A stretch of 64,000 nt of DNA from an uncultured Bacteroidota bacterium. GTDB lineage: Bacteria; Bacteroidota; Bacteroidia; 2-12-FULL-35-15. Within the stretch, counting starts at the first letter, position 1. Each line of letters begins with the position of its first letter. The notes below the pieces were generated by a model. The model saw only the letters and a program-made list of their open reading frames with translations, made no database searches and was not told the DNA's origin. Shown here one piece after another: positions 9,760-19,300 of the stretch. The stretch covers positions 1 through 64,000 of the forward strand of contig CAINDA010000012.1 in NCBI GenBank assembly GCA_903847205.1. The letters run 5' to 3'. Both the position numbers and the translations under genes were made by a program.

Positions 9760-9792
9760 CAAATCCCTAAATTTTTAGGATTTAGGGATTTG
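9760..9792 (-). other. Perfect intergenic hairpin between tonB and the small membrane gene
   Basis: Thirteen-base arms (CAAATCCCTAAAT at 9760-9772 and its exact complement at 9780-9792) enclose a 7-base loop. On the transcribed strand no T-run follows, so it is not a standard terminator. It may mark mRNA processing or partial termination that lowers expression of the last gene, or be a dispersed palindrome. Confidence 0.6.
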
Positions 9793-9816
9793 GCGTTATA
9801 ATTTATTTGAAAAATT

Positions 9817-10641
9817 CTACCTGATAGTAAATTTAATAGGCAGGTTATACTGTACTGAAACCGAACGCCCGTTTTGTTTTCCTGCACTCCATTTCGGCAT
9901 TGCTTTTACAACTGCAAGGGCTACTTTATCGTAACCAGGTCCGCCGGAAACTCCTCTTAATAATTTAGAGTCAACAACGTTGCCATCCTTATCAATAACA
10001 AAGGTAACATAACAGGTACCTGAAATGCCGGCTTCCTTTTCCATCTGAGGGTATCCGATAGATTCAATTTTGTCTTTTATCCATTTCATCATTGCTGCAT
10101 CACCGCCCGGGAACGAAGGCATCTGTTCAACAATGGTAAATATTTCTTCTTTAACAGGTGCTACAACTCCAGTTCCTTCAGTTGGGATAATAATTTCATC
10201 ACCTCCTGTGCCTTCATGTGTTTCAGTGCTTATCTGAGGTGTTTCTTCAGTCTGCACCGGAGGCGGTTCGTCAATCACTTCTTCGTCTTTTACAATCGGC
10301 GGTGTAAACTTTACAGTTTCCATTACCGGCGGCGGAGGAGGAGGAGGAGGAGGAGGTTCCGTTTTATCAATAGGAGGAGGAGGTGTTAAATCAACAGCTG
10401 TTATATCAACCTTTGCAACTTCCTCTCCCTTTTGTTTATTGAGCCAGTCCATTATTGAAGGAATACTGACAATTACTAAAAAAGATACTGCTGCAATTGT
10501 AAGCGCCTTAAAAATAGTACGGTTATAACCCATCCGTATCTGATAGGCTCCGTAGGCCTTATTTTTGTTTTCAAAAACAAGTTCATTCCGGCCTTTGGCT
10601 ACAACATTAGTCCATTCATTAAATAATGTTTCTTCTGCCAT
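9817..10641 (-). CDS. tonB: Energy transducer TonB
   Basis: A 274-residue inner-membrane protein that transmits proton-motive force from ExbB/ExbD to outer-membrane receptors. A cytoplasmic N-terminus of ~45 residues includes an FENKNKAYGAYQIR segment, typical of the Bacteroidota TonB type. One membrane helix lies at ~46-66, followed by a Pro-rich spacer with runs of prolines (~86-110) and acidic/Thr linkers. The C-terminal TonB domain (~170-274) has FPGGDAAMMKWI, GTCYVTFVIDKDGNV and the terminal VQYNLPIKFTIR strand. Only one base separates its start codon from the end of the upstream exbD, so the genes are co-transcribed and possibly translationally coupled. Confidence 0.95.
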   Translation of the reverse strand: MAEETLFNEWTNVVAKGRNELVFENKNKAYGAYQIRMGYNRTIFKALTIAAVSFLVIVSIPSIMDWLNKQKGEEVAKVDITAVDLTPPPPIDKTEPPPPPPPPPPVMETVKFTPPIVKDEEVIDEPPPVQTEETPQISTETHEGTGGDEIIIPTEGTGVVAPVKEEIFTIVEQMPSFPGGDAAMMKWIKDKIESIGYPQMEKEAGISGTCYVTFVIDKDGNVVDSKLLRGVSGGPGYDKVALAVVKAMPKWSAGKQNGRSVSVQYNLPIKFTIR

Positions 10642-10642
10642 T

Positions 10643-11302
10643 TTATTTCTTCTTTGTTGTGTTAATCAAATCTAATTCTTCCTGCATCATGTCAACAATA
10701 GCGTATTTACCGACATTGCAGATATTCAACTCATCAATTGCATCCACAACCTCTTTGTAAACGGCTTTATCATCCGATTTAATAAGAACAGTTAATGCTG
10801 TTTTTATTCCCTTCTCATGAATTGCTAATCGTTTGTATGTAGTATCTGCAATTTCTTTTTTCTTGTATTTTTCCTCTAAGGCGTTTATCGCGTCAATTGT
10901 GGGTTTATTTCTATCCAGCAAAAGTTTGTGAAGGCCGTCTTTAGAAAAATCAGTTTTAATAAGTGTGGTCGGCGGTTTACCGTCTTTGTTATTCGGCGGA
11001 TAAAACTCTCCTGCATAATAATAAACAGCATTTTCTTTTTCATCTTTGCCTTCTCTGGTCATAATAAAAGTTAAGGCATTGTTAATTTTCTGGCGCTGAT
11101 CTTCTGAAGTAGGTTTTGCCGGAAAATTAATTTCCATTGTTTTCGGCTTATTGAAAGTTGACGTAAGTACGAAAAACGTAAGAAGCAGGAACGCCAAATC
11201 CACCATTGGCGTCATATCTATTTTTGTAGATGCTTTTTTGGCGCGTTTCTTTTCGTGTTTGCCATGGCCTCCTCCGCCATCACCGGTATTTACTTCTGCC
11301 AT
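10643..11302 (-). CDS. exbD: Biopolymer transporter ExbD (second copy)
   Basis: A 219-residue TonB-motor subunit. The cytoplasmic start is rich in Gly, His and Lys, followed by KIDMTPMVDLAFLLLTFFVL, the single membrane helix with the conserved proton-carrying Asp. A periplasmic domain of ~160 residues follows. It is longer than E. coli ExbD (~140) because of an insert around residues 70-130, which is common in Bacteroidota. It lies between the first exbD (85-base gap) and tonB (1-base gap). It is clearly diverged from the other ExbD, so the two are probably not interchangeable. Confidence 0.95.
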   Translation of the reverse strand: MAEVNTGDGGGGHGKHEKKRAKKASTKIDMTPMVDLAFLLLTFFVLTSTFNKPKTMEINFPAKPTSEDQRQKINNALTFIMTREGKDEKENAVYYYAGEFYPPNNKDGKPPTTLIKTDFSKDGLHKLLLDRNKPTIDAINALEEKYKKKEIADTTYKRLAIHEKGIKTALTVLIKSDDKAVYKEVVDAIDELNICNVGKYAIVDMMQEELDLINTTKKK

Positions 11303-11387
11303 TTTTTTAGAATAATTATTCTGTTAATTTTTTAAAGCCAATGATAAGATGCATTTATTAAATACATTCCATAATCAAATGCTGTTT

Positions 11388-12047
11388 TTATTTTTTATCC
11401 CCTGCTTCAAGGTTAGTAATGAGGTTAAAGCGATAAACATCTTTGTCGGTAAATACTTTTATTACCTGCTTTACGGCAATGTAATTGGCTTCTCCGTCGG
11501 CTTTGATAGCAAAACGCAAAGGCTCATATTTAAACTGACGGCCTAATTTTTCGGATTTTTCTTTTTGTGTTCTGGCTTGTTTTGCTGCTTCTATACGGCC
11601 AAACTGAATCCAGTCGCCAAGTTCATTATGAAGAGAGTCAAGCGGAACACCGGTAGATTTTACCTTAGCCCTCTGGGCATCTTCCATATTTACGTATTCC
11701 TTTAATTGAGCCATCGGCACACCGAAGCTGGTCATTTTACCAAAACGTTCTTTCTCTTTATCTGTAAAAGCAACCTTGTATTGAGCAGCCATTTTTTCAA
11801 GGGTTTTCACACGCACATCATAATTATTAATATTATAAAATGCTTTCCCTTTATTATCCACAGTTATTAAAATTACATTATCGGGCAGTAATTTATCGGA
11901 AGTAGATGATGGTGTATCAACAATAACAGGTTCAGAAACTCTTACAGACGCCGTAAGCATAAAGAAAGTAACCAAAAGGAACGCCAAATCCACCATTGGT
12001 GTCATGTCAAGCGATGGATTGCCTTTGGGCATCTTAATTTTAGGCAT
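11388..12047 (-). CDS. exbD: Biopolymer transporter ExbD (first copy)
   Basis: A 219-residue ExbD-family protein with a short cytoplasmic start, then PSLDMTPMVDLAFLLVTFFM, carrying the membrane Asp needed for proton coupling. The periplasmic domain ends in the usual beta/alpha pattern (RFAIKADGEANYIAVKQVI). It follows exbB by 40 bases and precedes the second exbD. Two consecutive exbD genes are the common arrangement in Bacteroidota ton operons. Both keep the essential Asp, which suggests both function. Confidence 0.95.
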   Translation of the reverse strand: MPKIKMPKGNPSLDMTPMVDLAFLLVTFFMLTASVRVSEPVIVDTPSSTSDKLLPDNVILITVDNKGKAFYNINNYDVRVKTLEKMAAQYKVAFTDKEKERFGKMTSFGVPMAQLKEYVNMEDAQRAKVKSTGVPLDSLHNELGDWIQFGRIEAAKQARTQKEKSEKLGRQFKYEPLRFAIKADGEANYIAVKQVIKVFTDKDVYRFNLITNLEAGDKK

Positions 12048-12087
12048 GTTTTATATTTTTTGAGTTAATAAACTTATTCGAAATCTC

Positions 12088-12882
12088 TTATTTAGCATTA
12101 ACAGATTGTATGATGCTGAATCCGGCTTCATCCATACTGTAAGTAATAGCATCAACACGGGTAGAGAAGTAGTTATACATAACGATACCGATGATAGAAG
12201 AAACGATACCGATTAATGTATTGATAAGAGCTTCAGAGATACCAGTTGCAAGAGCAGTTGTATCGGGAGCACCTGCCTGTGCAAGAGCGGCAAATGAACG
12301 AATCATACCTAATACTGTTCCAACCAATCCTCCTAATGTTGCGATAGTAGCGCAGGTAGAAATGATTACTAAATTTTTAGATAACATTGGCAATTCAAGT
12401 GCTGTAGCTTCTTCAATTTCTTTTTGAATAGCAGCAATCTTGCTTTCTTTATCCATTGAAGCATCTTTATTTATCTGTTCTAATTTTTCAACTCCGGCAC
12501 GCACAACGTTTGCCAGAGAACCTTGCTGTTTATCGCAGGCTGCAATAGCTTCGTTGAATTGGTTATTTGAAACCATTGACTGAATGCTGCGGACAAAGGC
12601 AGTAACATTTCCTTTTCCTTTTGCTTTAGCAATAGTGATTAAACGCTCAAGAGAGAACGTAACAATTGTAATTAAAATAGCAATCAAAAGCGGTACAACA
12701 AATCCTCCTTTGTACATTGTACCCAGAAAATTACCATTTATTGGATGGCCTTCTGCATCAAAGTGCGAAGGTGCACCAAGAATAAAATAAAAAATTAGCT
12801 CCCCTAATACGACAGCTACTACAATCGCTGCAAAAGCAGACATAAAGTTAAATCCGCTCGGTGTTGACTTTTGATTACTCAT
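12088..12882 (-). CDS. exbB: MotA/TolQ/ExbB proton channel
   Basis: A 264-residue inner-membrane channel subunit, first gene of the minus-strand exbB-exbD-exbD-tonB operon. Predicted membrane helices lie at ~14-36, ~58-80, ~168-190 and ~212-235, the extra first helix being typical of Bacteroidota members. The MotA/TolQ/ExbB core includes LVIISTCATIATLGGLVGTV and TALATGISEALINTLIGI, which line the proton path. It works with ExbD to energise TonB. A candidate promoter lies about 100 bases upstream. Confidence 0.95.
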   Translation of the reverse strand: MSNQKSTPSGFNFMSAFAAIVVAVVLGELIFYFILGAPSHFDAEGHPINGNFLGTMYKGGFVVPLLIAILITIVTFSLERLITIAKAKGKGNVTAFVRSIQSMVSNNQFNEAIAACDKQQGSLANVVRAGVEKLEQINKDASMDKESKIAAIQKEIEEATALELPMLSKNLVIISTCATIATLGGLVGTVLGMIRSFAALAQAGAPDTTALATGISEALINTLIGIVSSIIGIVMYNYFSTRVDAITYSMDEAGFSIIQSVNAK

Positions 12883-13214
12883 ATTGATTTGTTTTTGGTT
12901 TTAATTTATTGTTTTAGGTTTAATACGTATTGAATTTTAAAATTTTAATCTAAAATCTTTTATGTTTTTTTTACAAGGCTCCAAACATACTAAATCTATT
13001 TTGAATGAAAAAATTTCTGTTAAAACTTATCTTTTAAATTCTGATTTGTGTTATTTGTTTTGAAAAAAAAGTTTTGTATGTTTTATCATAATTAAACTTT
13101 AATATTAGAATAAGCTGGTTTTTTTATTTCTATTGTTAACCAAAATTGTTAAATAATATTGTGCGGTATAACTGAAAATTATTAAACGGTTGTTTTTTAC
13201 TTGTAAACGGCGGT
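12883..13214. other. AT-rich region between exbB and the DedA gene
   Basis: About 330 bases without a supported gene. It contains the exbB leader and a candidate promoter (12982-12989); the rest is AT-rich with no convincing hairpin terminator for the DedA transcript. Confidence 0.5.
12982..12989 (-). promoter_or_regulatory. Candidate promoter for the exbB-tonB operon
   Basis: Read on the minus strand, TATGTTTG matches TAnnTTTG exactly. A TTTC resembling the TTTG -33 element lies 17 bases upstream, close to the known spacing. The exbB start codon is about 100 bases downstream. Confidence 0.45.
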
Positions 13215-13838
13215 TTATTTCGAAGTTTTTTTTTCTTTCAGATAGGTTGTTATCAGGGGAATTAAAGTTATAATTATAAGACCGAGAACAATGTAACCAA
13301 GGTTTTTCTGCACCCAGCTGTATTCTCCCAAATAGTATCCGATGCCCGACAGAAGGCCAATCCATGAAATGGCACCAATTACATTATAGATCATAAATGT
13401 TTTAAAATCAATTTTTATGACACCGGCTAAAATGGGAGCAAATGTTCTGATAATAGGCAGGAAGCGCCCCATAATAAGGGTTTTGCCTCCGTTGTCGCGA
13501 TAAAATTTCTGTGTGACTATCAAATATTTTTTTTTGAAAATCCAGGAGTCCCTGCGTTTGAATAAAGGAGGACCGGTTTTGTATCCGAACCAATAGCCGG
13601 CCATGTTTCCTATTACAGCTGCAATGGACAGCAGCAGAATCAGCAGTGTGATATTTACACCTAATAAATCCGGCTTTAGGCGGCACATCATGCCTGAAAT
13701 AAAAATAAGAGAATCGCCCGGAAGGAAAAAACCGATCAGCAGTCCGGTTTCTGCAAAAACTACAAACAGCAGCAAGGCCAAACCGCCATATTGAATGATG
13801 GATTGCGGATCGGTCAGCTGTTTTAAAAATTCTATCAT
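13215..13838 (-). CDS. DedA-family membrane protein
   Basis: A 207-residue integral membrane protein (SNARE-associated/VTT family). Visible hallmarks are an N-terminal ETGLLIGFFLPGDSLIF segment, the family signature MGRFLPIIRTFAPILAG with its Arg and Pro residues (~120-138), and several hydrophobic helices. DedA proteins act in membrane homeostasis; some members flip undecaprenyl phosphate or phosphatidylethanolamine. The substrate cannot be told from sequence. It lies 17 bases downstream of the symporter gene on the same strand, suggesting co-transcription. Length is normal for the family. Confidence 0.9.
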   Translation of the reverse strand: MIEFLKQLTDPQSIIQYGGLALLLFVVFAETGLLIGFFLPGDSLIFISGMMCRLKPDLLGVNITLLILLLSIAAVIGNMAGYWFGYKTGPPLFKRRDSWIFKKKYLIVTQKFYRDNGGKTLIMGRFLPIIRTFAPILAGVIKIDFKTFMIYNVIGAISWIGLLSGIGYYLGEYSWVQKNLGYIVLGLIIITLIPLITTYLKEKKTSK

Positions 13839-13855
13839 AATAAATGGAAAGTATT

Positions 13856-15094
13856 CTATAAAGTCAAAACATCAACATCGTTTTTATTTTGAGGTGTGAG
13901 TGTATGGCCTTCCCACTTAGAAATAACTGCGGATGCTACCGCATTCCCAATCACATTAACGCCGGAGCGGCCCATATCTAAAATCTGATCAATACCCAAA
14001 AGTAATAATAATCCTCCTGCAGGAATATTAAAATGATGCAGCATGCCGGCAATCACAACCAGCGAAGCACGCGGAATGCCGGCCATTCCTTTACTTGTTA
14101 TCAGCAATATTAAAAGCATAGTGATTTGATCGCCGGCACTCATATTAATTCCATAGGCCTGAGCAATAAACATAATTGCGAAAGTCATGTACATCATAGA
14201 ACCATCGAGATTAAAAGAATAACCAAGCGGCAGCACAAAACTCACAACGCGCTTTTCACAGCCGAACCGTTCTAATGCTTCAATGGTTTTTGGCATAGCA
14301 GCTTCTGAACTTGCTGTGCTGAATGCCAGTAAAACAGGCTCTTTAATATGACTGAGTAATTTAAAAAATTTGATTTTCAGAAAAAAGCAGATTAAAAATA
14401 AAACCACAAATATGAATACCAGCAGTCCTAAATAAAATGTGCCGATTAAATATAAAAAGCCTGAGAGCACACCTAATCCCTGCTTTGCAACTACTGCTGA
14501 AATTGCACCGAAGACAGCTAAGGGCGCAAGAGCCATTACATAATTTGTTATTTTAAACATAATCTGAGAAACGGAATCAAAAAAATCAGTGACGACCTTA
14601 CCTTTAGGGCCTATGGAAACGGCTGCAATACCAAAGAACAGAGCAAATATTACAATAGGAAGTATTTCGTTTTTTGCCATTGAGGCGGCAATGCTGTCGG
14701 GGATAATGTGTTCTATGAAATTTTTTGAGTCGAATCCTTTGGCTTCAATGCCGACTTCTTCAGCAGCTGCAGGAAGCTGGAGCGGCATTGCTTTTCCCGG
14801 TTCAAAAATATTTACCAGGAATAATCCCAGCAGCAAAGCAACAATTGATATTGTAGTAAAGTAAAGCAGTGTTTTTATCCCGATACGGCCAACCGATTTG
14901 AAGTCGCCTGTTTTTGCAACGCCCACCACTAAAACAGAAAACACCAAGGGGGCAATAATCATTTTTATGAGGCGCATAAAAATATCACTCAGAATCTGCA
15001 GGCCCGGCGCATCTTTCCAGAAATGGCCTGCAGCTATTCCAAGAAACATTCCCAGAAAAATCTGAACAATTAAACTTGGTCTGCTGAATTTCAT
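13856..15094 (-). CDS. Dicarboxylate/amino acid:cation symporter (DAACS family)
   Basis: A 412-residue inner-membrane transporter that couples uptake of dicarboxylates or acidic amino acids to H+ or Na+. Eight hydrophobic helices are visible. Family motifs: ILPIVIFALFFG, the serine-rich hairpin AFSTASSEAAMPKT, GYSFNLDGSMMYM (the helix-7 substrate/cation site) and SKGMAGIPRASLVV. Length is typical of GltP/DctA-type carriers. A match to the -7 consensus lies about 55 bases upstream, so a promoter is likely there, with the DedA gene following in the same transcript. Substrate choice (Asp, Glu, succinate) is not resolved. Confidence 0.92.
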   Translation of the reverse strand: MKFSRPSLIVQIFLGMFLGIAAGHFWKDAPGLQILSDIFMRLIKMIIAPLVFSVLVVGVAKTGDFKSVGRIGIKTLLYFTTISIVALLLGLFLVNIFEPGKAMPLQLPAAAEEVGIEAKGFDSKNFIEHIIPDSIAASMAKNEILPIVIFALFFGIAAVSIGPKGKVVTDFFDSVSQIMFKITNYVMALAPLAVFGAISAVVAKQGLGVLSGFLYLIGTFYLGLLVFIFVVLFLICFFLKIKFFKLLSHIKEPVLLAFSTASSEAAMPKTIEALERFGCEKRVVSFVLPLGYSFNLDGSMMYMTFAIMFIAQAYGINMSAGDQITMLLILLITSKGMAGIPRASLVVIAGMLHHFNIPAGGLLLLLGIDQILDMGRSGVNVIGNAVASAVISKWEGHTLTPQNKNDVDVLTL

Positions 15095-15147
15095 ACTCTT
15101 TGTTTTTATCTGCCTGTTGCGCTGTCTGAGCGGTTTTTTACAGGAAA

Positions 15148-15155
15148 CAAATATA
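15148..15155 (-). promoter_or_regulatory. Candidate promoter for the symporter-DedA unit
   Basis: Read on the minus strand, TATATTTG matches TAnnTTTG. A T-rich stretch sits near the expected -33 position. The downstream ATG is at 15094. Confidence 0.45.
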
Positions 15156-15297
15156 CGTTTTGTATTTATTAAAAAAAGTTTAATAAATATATAGGGAAGC
15201 TCTTAATCCTTGCGCGCGGTTACAGAAATTTGTTTTTGAATAAAATGAAAATAGATAACAGGGGGACGCCCGCGAAACTCCGTTGGCTTCTAAATTT

Positions 15298-16086
15298 TTA
15301 CAAACAGCCTGTTCTTCCGCCATCCACAGGCAGATTAATTCCGGTAATATAAGATGCGGCAGGGCTTGCTAAAAAGGCAACAGCATTGGCTATTTCAGAG
15401 GCTTCGGCAAAACGGCCCATTGGAATTTCTCTTTCCATTTCATTTTTAATTTCGTTGAGCGAGCCGCCGGTGTTTTTCGATTTGTTTTCTATAATTGTCT
15501 GCAGCCGTCCGGTAGATGTTGCGCCGGGAAGTACATTGTTTACAGTGATTCCAAAGGATGCAGTTTCATTTGCTAATGTTTTGGACCAGCTTGCAACAGC
15601 TGCGCGTATGGTATTGGATACTCCCAGATTTTTTAAAGGCATCTTTACGGATGTGCTGATAATATTGATGATGCGCCCGTAGTGTTCTTTTTTCATTCCT
15701 TCAATTAATGCCTGAACTAAAATATGACTGCATACTAAATGATTATTAAATGCCTGTAAAAACTCATCGGTTTTCGCATTTGTAATCAAGCCTCCCGGAG
15801 GTCCGCCGGTATTATTTACGAGGATATGTATCGGTCCGTGGGATGCAGCAAAGCTTTCAATTTTTGCTTTTAACTGATCAGGGAATTGAAAATCTGCACA
15901 TAAATAAGTATGCTTCTGTCCTTTCGTAACATCTAATTCTTTTAACGTTTCCTTAAGCGATTCTTCATTACGGGCAATCAAAACTATATTCGCGCCAAGC
16001 AGTGCAAGTTCAATTGCAGAAGCTTTTCCGATACCCTGAGTGCTGCCGCATACAACAGCTGTTTTTCCTGATAAATTTAAATTCAT
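15298..16086 (-). CDS. Atypical short-chain dehydrogenase/reductase-like protein
   Basis: A 262-residue Rossmann-fold protein. The N-terminal nucleotide-binding motif reads GSTQGIGKA and NNTGGPPGG replaces the usual NNAG. Where classical SDRs have Ser, then YxxxK, the segment IISTSVK...VSNTIRAAV shows Ser at the Tyr position and Arg at the Lys position. The C-terminus (NLPVDGG) is standard. I recall a subgroup of FabG-like proteins described as lacking a perfect NAD motif and tetrad (BKR_like_SDR_like); this fits it. Annotation as 3-oxoacyl-ACP reductase would therefore be unsafe. The gene is single. A -7 box ends only four bases before the ATG, suggesting a leaderless or nearly leaderless mRNA. 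Confidence 0.88.
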   Translation of the reverse strand: MNLNLSGKTAVVCGSTQGIGKASAIELALLGANIVLIARNEESLKETLKELDVTKGQKHTYLCADFQFPDQLKAKIESFAASHGPIHILVNNTGGPPGGLITNAKTDEFLQAFNNHLVCSHILVQALIEGMKKEHYGRIINIISTSVKMPLKNLGVSNTIRAAVASWSKTLANETASFGITVNNVLPGATSTGRLQTIIENKSKNTGGSLNEIKNEMEREIPMGRFAEASEIANAVAFLASPAASYITGINLPVDGGRTGCL

Positions 16087-16090
16087 GGGG

Positions 16091-16098
16091 CAAATATA
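16091..16098 (-). promoter_or_regulatory. Promoter -7 box almost touching the SDR start codon
   Basis: TATATTTG on the minus strand matches TAnnTTTG exactly and is followed by CCCC and the ATG at 16086. If used, transcription would start at or within a few bases of the start codon. Confidence 0.45.
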
Positions 16099-16257
16099 AT
16101 GATTTAAAGAAGAGGTGTTAGTGAACGCTGTCAGCTATTTTACGAACAAGATGAGCTGCGGGAATCTGATATTTTCTTATTGCTGTTTCACAATTTTTCT
16201 TGTGTAAGTATTGTCGTTATTGTAAATGTTTACAAAACAAATTGCTGTTTTAAACCT

Positions 16258-16295
16258 CACCCCCGGCCTCTCTCCTTGAAAAAGGAGAGGGGAGT
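16258..16295. repeat. GC-rich palindromic element (CTCTCCTT...AAGGAGAG type)
   Basis: CTCTCCTT at 270-277 of this kilobase pairs with AAGGAGAG at 16282-16289, flanked by CCCCGG and GGGGAG. It lies just after the stop codon of the SprB-repeat protein gene. The same element type recurs at 31.6, 32.9, 52.2 and 52.9-53.0 kb. Confidence 0.65.
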
Positions 16296-16307
16296 GCATG
16301 GCGGGTT

Positions 16308-19300
16308 TTACTGAACTATAATCTTTCTATTCGAAAGAGGTTTTATTTCATCACTTATCTGCACAAAATAAATTCCTTTAGGAATATCAGAGAGGTCAAT
16401 TTCATTTGCTGTCCGCTGTTTCAATTCGGATATATAAATCTGTTCGCCGAGTATATTGTGAATTTTCACTTCACATTTACTATTTGAAAGCTGTATGCTG
16501 CTCAACTGAATTGTAAATTTTCCATTAGAAGGGTTAGGCGAAATGGTCACTGACATGCTGTTGAATAATTCATTTATACCTGTTGCCTGTGAAGCGGTAT
16601 TTGATTTTGAAGAACTGCGGGTTGTACTCTGCCTTGTTGAAACACAGGGTGCGGGTCTTTTTGCTTCAACTATGTAACGTGCGTTTGGCAGAACATCGGT
16701 GCTGGTATAAGTTGTGATGCCGAAACTTACAGAGTCTATCGCATGCCAATTGCCATTGCCTAAATTATCACGCAGGATGCGGTACTGCGGAAATGTGAAT
16801 CCTGAATAATCATTCCAGCTTAAGTTTACGCCTTGAGGAAATGCCACCCCAAGCTGAACATGCACTGTTTGATGTTCTGCACTTAGAGCACTTTCGTTAC
16901 CGCAGGTATCCAAAACTGACAATTTATATTTGTAAGAAGTTGTATTGGGGTTGATTCCGCTGGTGTTGTCGGTGAATTCGCTCAATGCGCTGTAAGCCAC
17001 ACTGCCAATGTGAGTATAAACACTTGCTATTTCCCTGTAAACCTTGAAGCTGTCAATTGGTGCGCCGGCAGGCTTTTCCCAGACAATTACATTTTTTGTA
17101 GAAGAGCTGTCAACAGTTACCATGCAGATGGGTATTGAACTTGGTGCAACAGAGTTAATTATGGTAAGCGTATCTGAAATAAAGCATCCATTATGGTCAG
17201 TAACAGTAACCGTATAGGTTCCGCTTCCAATTCCAACTAGGCCTTGATTTGTGCTGCTATTTGACCAATGGTAAGTATAGGGTGCGGTACCTCCATTTGG
17301 AGTAATACTTGCACTTCCATTATTAGTACATGAAGTATTAGTAGTAGAAGGAGTCAGCGAGATAGAAGGGAATTGCGTAACAAGAGTATATGCAGCTGAA
17401 ACTACACATCCGTTTGTATCAGTTACTGTAACAGAATAAGTTCCGGCTGGTCTGCCTGATATTGAGTCGGCAGTATTATTATTTGCTGTTGACCAAAGAT
17501 AATGATAGGGGGCTGTGCCACCGTTTGCTGTGATGCTCGCACTTCCATTATTACTTGTGCAAATAGGATTTGTTATTGTTGGAACGAGAGATAGCACTGG
17601 GTATTGTGTAACAAGAGTATAGGCGCCAGAAATAAAACATCCATTAGTATCAATTACCGTAACAGAATAAGTTCCGGCTAAGCGGTTTGATATTGTGTCA
17701 GAAGTATTATTATTTGTTGTTGACCAAAGATAATGATACGGCGCTGTTCCGCCGTTTGCTGTTATACTTACGCTTCCATTATTATTTATACAGATAGGAT
17801 TAATAATTGTTGGAACGAGCGATAGCACTGGATGCTGGGTAACAAGGGTGAATGAATTTGAAACAGTACAGCCGTTAGTATCTGTAACAGTTACTGAATA
17901 AGTTCCGGCCGGCCGGCCGGATATTGTATCGGTAGTATTGTTATTGCCGGTCGACCAAAGATAATGATACGGCGCTGTTCCGCCAGCTGCAATAATGCCG
18001 GCACTTCCATTATTATTTGTACAGATTGGATTATTTGAGGATGGAGTTACTGATAATGCAGAAGCGGGTTGGTTAATAGTGATGCTTGTTGTTACAGAAC
18101 AGCCGTAACTTGTTTCGGTAACTGTTACAGGATAAACACCCTGTACGAGGCCTGTTCTTGATGCTGTGGTTTGCCCGCCGTAACTCCACAAATAAGTATA
18201 TATACCGCTTCCACCTGCCGCTACAACGGTGGCTGTTGCATAATCTCCATAACAAAGAATTGGTTGAGTTTCTGAAATTACGGCAGTAAGCGGAATACCA
18301 TCCTGATATTCATAAGCACCCATATCAATACGGCATACGGTTACACGTGGATTTCCTGCTTTATCGGTTGCGGGATAAGTGCCATTAGGGTCTCCTGTAT
18401 TGATACATGGCGAGTTACTTTGCAATGACCAATCAGCATTTACTCCATTATAGCCTGTTCCGCTTCCAATCGAAGGCGAAATAAATAGCGGGTCAGCATC
18501 TATGTTGTTCTGGTAAGTGCCTGTATAACTAGTTCCATTAAGTTCAAAAGCAGTTGAACCTCCCAGTACATCACAGTAATAAAAATTTGGATCACTGGGT
18601 TCATCTTCTAAAAACACTTGTGCTCCACTTGCGTTTGCGATGTTACCCCAAAAAATACAATTGCGAAATGTTGGGCTGCTTCCAGAACAATAAATTCCAC
18701 CGCCAGAGTTTGAAGCAGTGTTATTTGATATTGTGTTATTTAAAATAGTTGGATTGCTAATATTCACGCAATAAATTCCACCACCATTAAAAGCAGTATT
18801 ATTGGAAATCGTGTTGTTTGAAATGGTTGGATTGCTACTATAGCAAAAAATTCCACCAGCCGTTAAATCAGCATTATTATTGGTAATGGTGTTGTTTGAA
18901 ATTATTGGACTGCTCGCAAAGCAGGCAATTCCACCACCCACCTCATGAGAAATGTTATTTGATATTGTGTTATTTAAAATGGTTGGATTGCTACTATTAT
19001 GGCAAAAAATTCCAGCACCGAATTTATGAACGATTGGTGTCATATTATTGGAAATTATAGAGTTGGTTATGGAAGGGCTGCTGCCATTGTCACAAAAAAT
19101 TCCACCACCATTATTATAAGCTACACAGTTTGAAATACAACAATTAGATATAATTGCTTTAGAAAAGGCATTGAAATAAAATGCCCCTCCATTATCATCG
19201 GGTGAAGCACCTGTTGCTTTGCCATATTGCAGCTTACAAAAAACGATTTTCGAAGTATCATTGGTTGTAGGTGTATTGTCAAAACGTATTCCCCACCATC

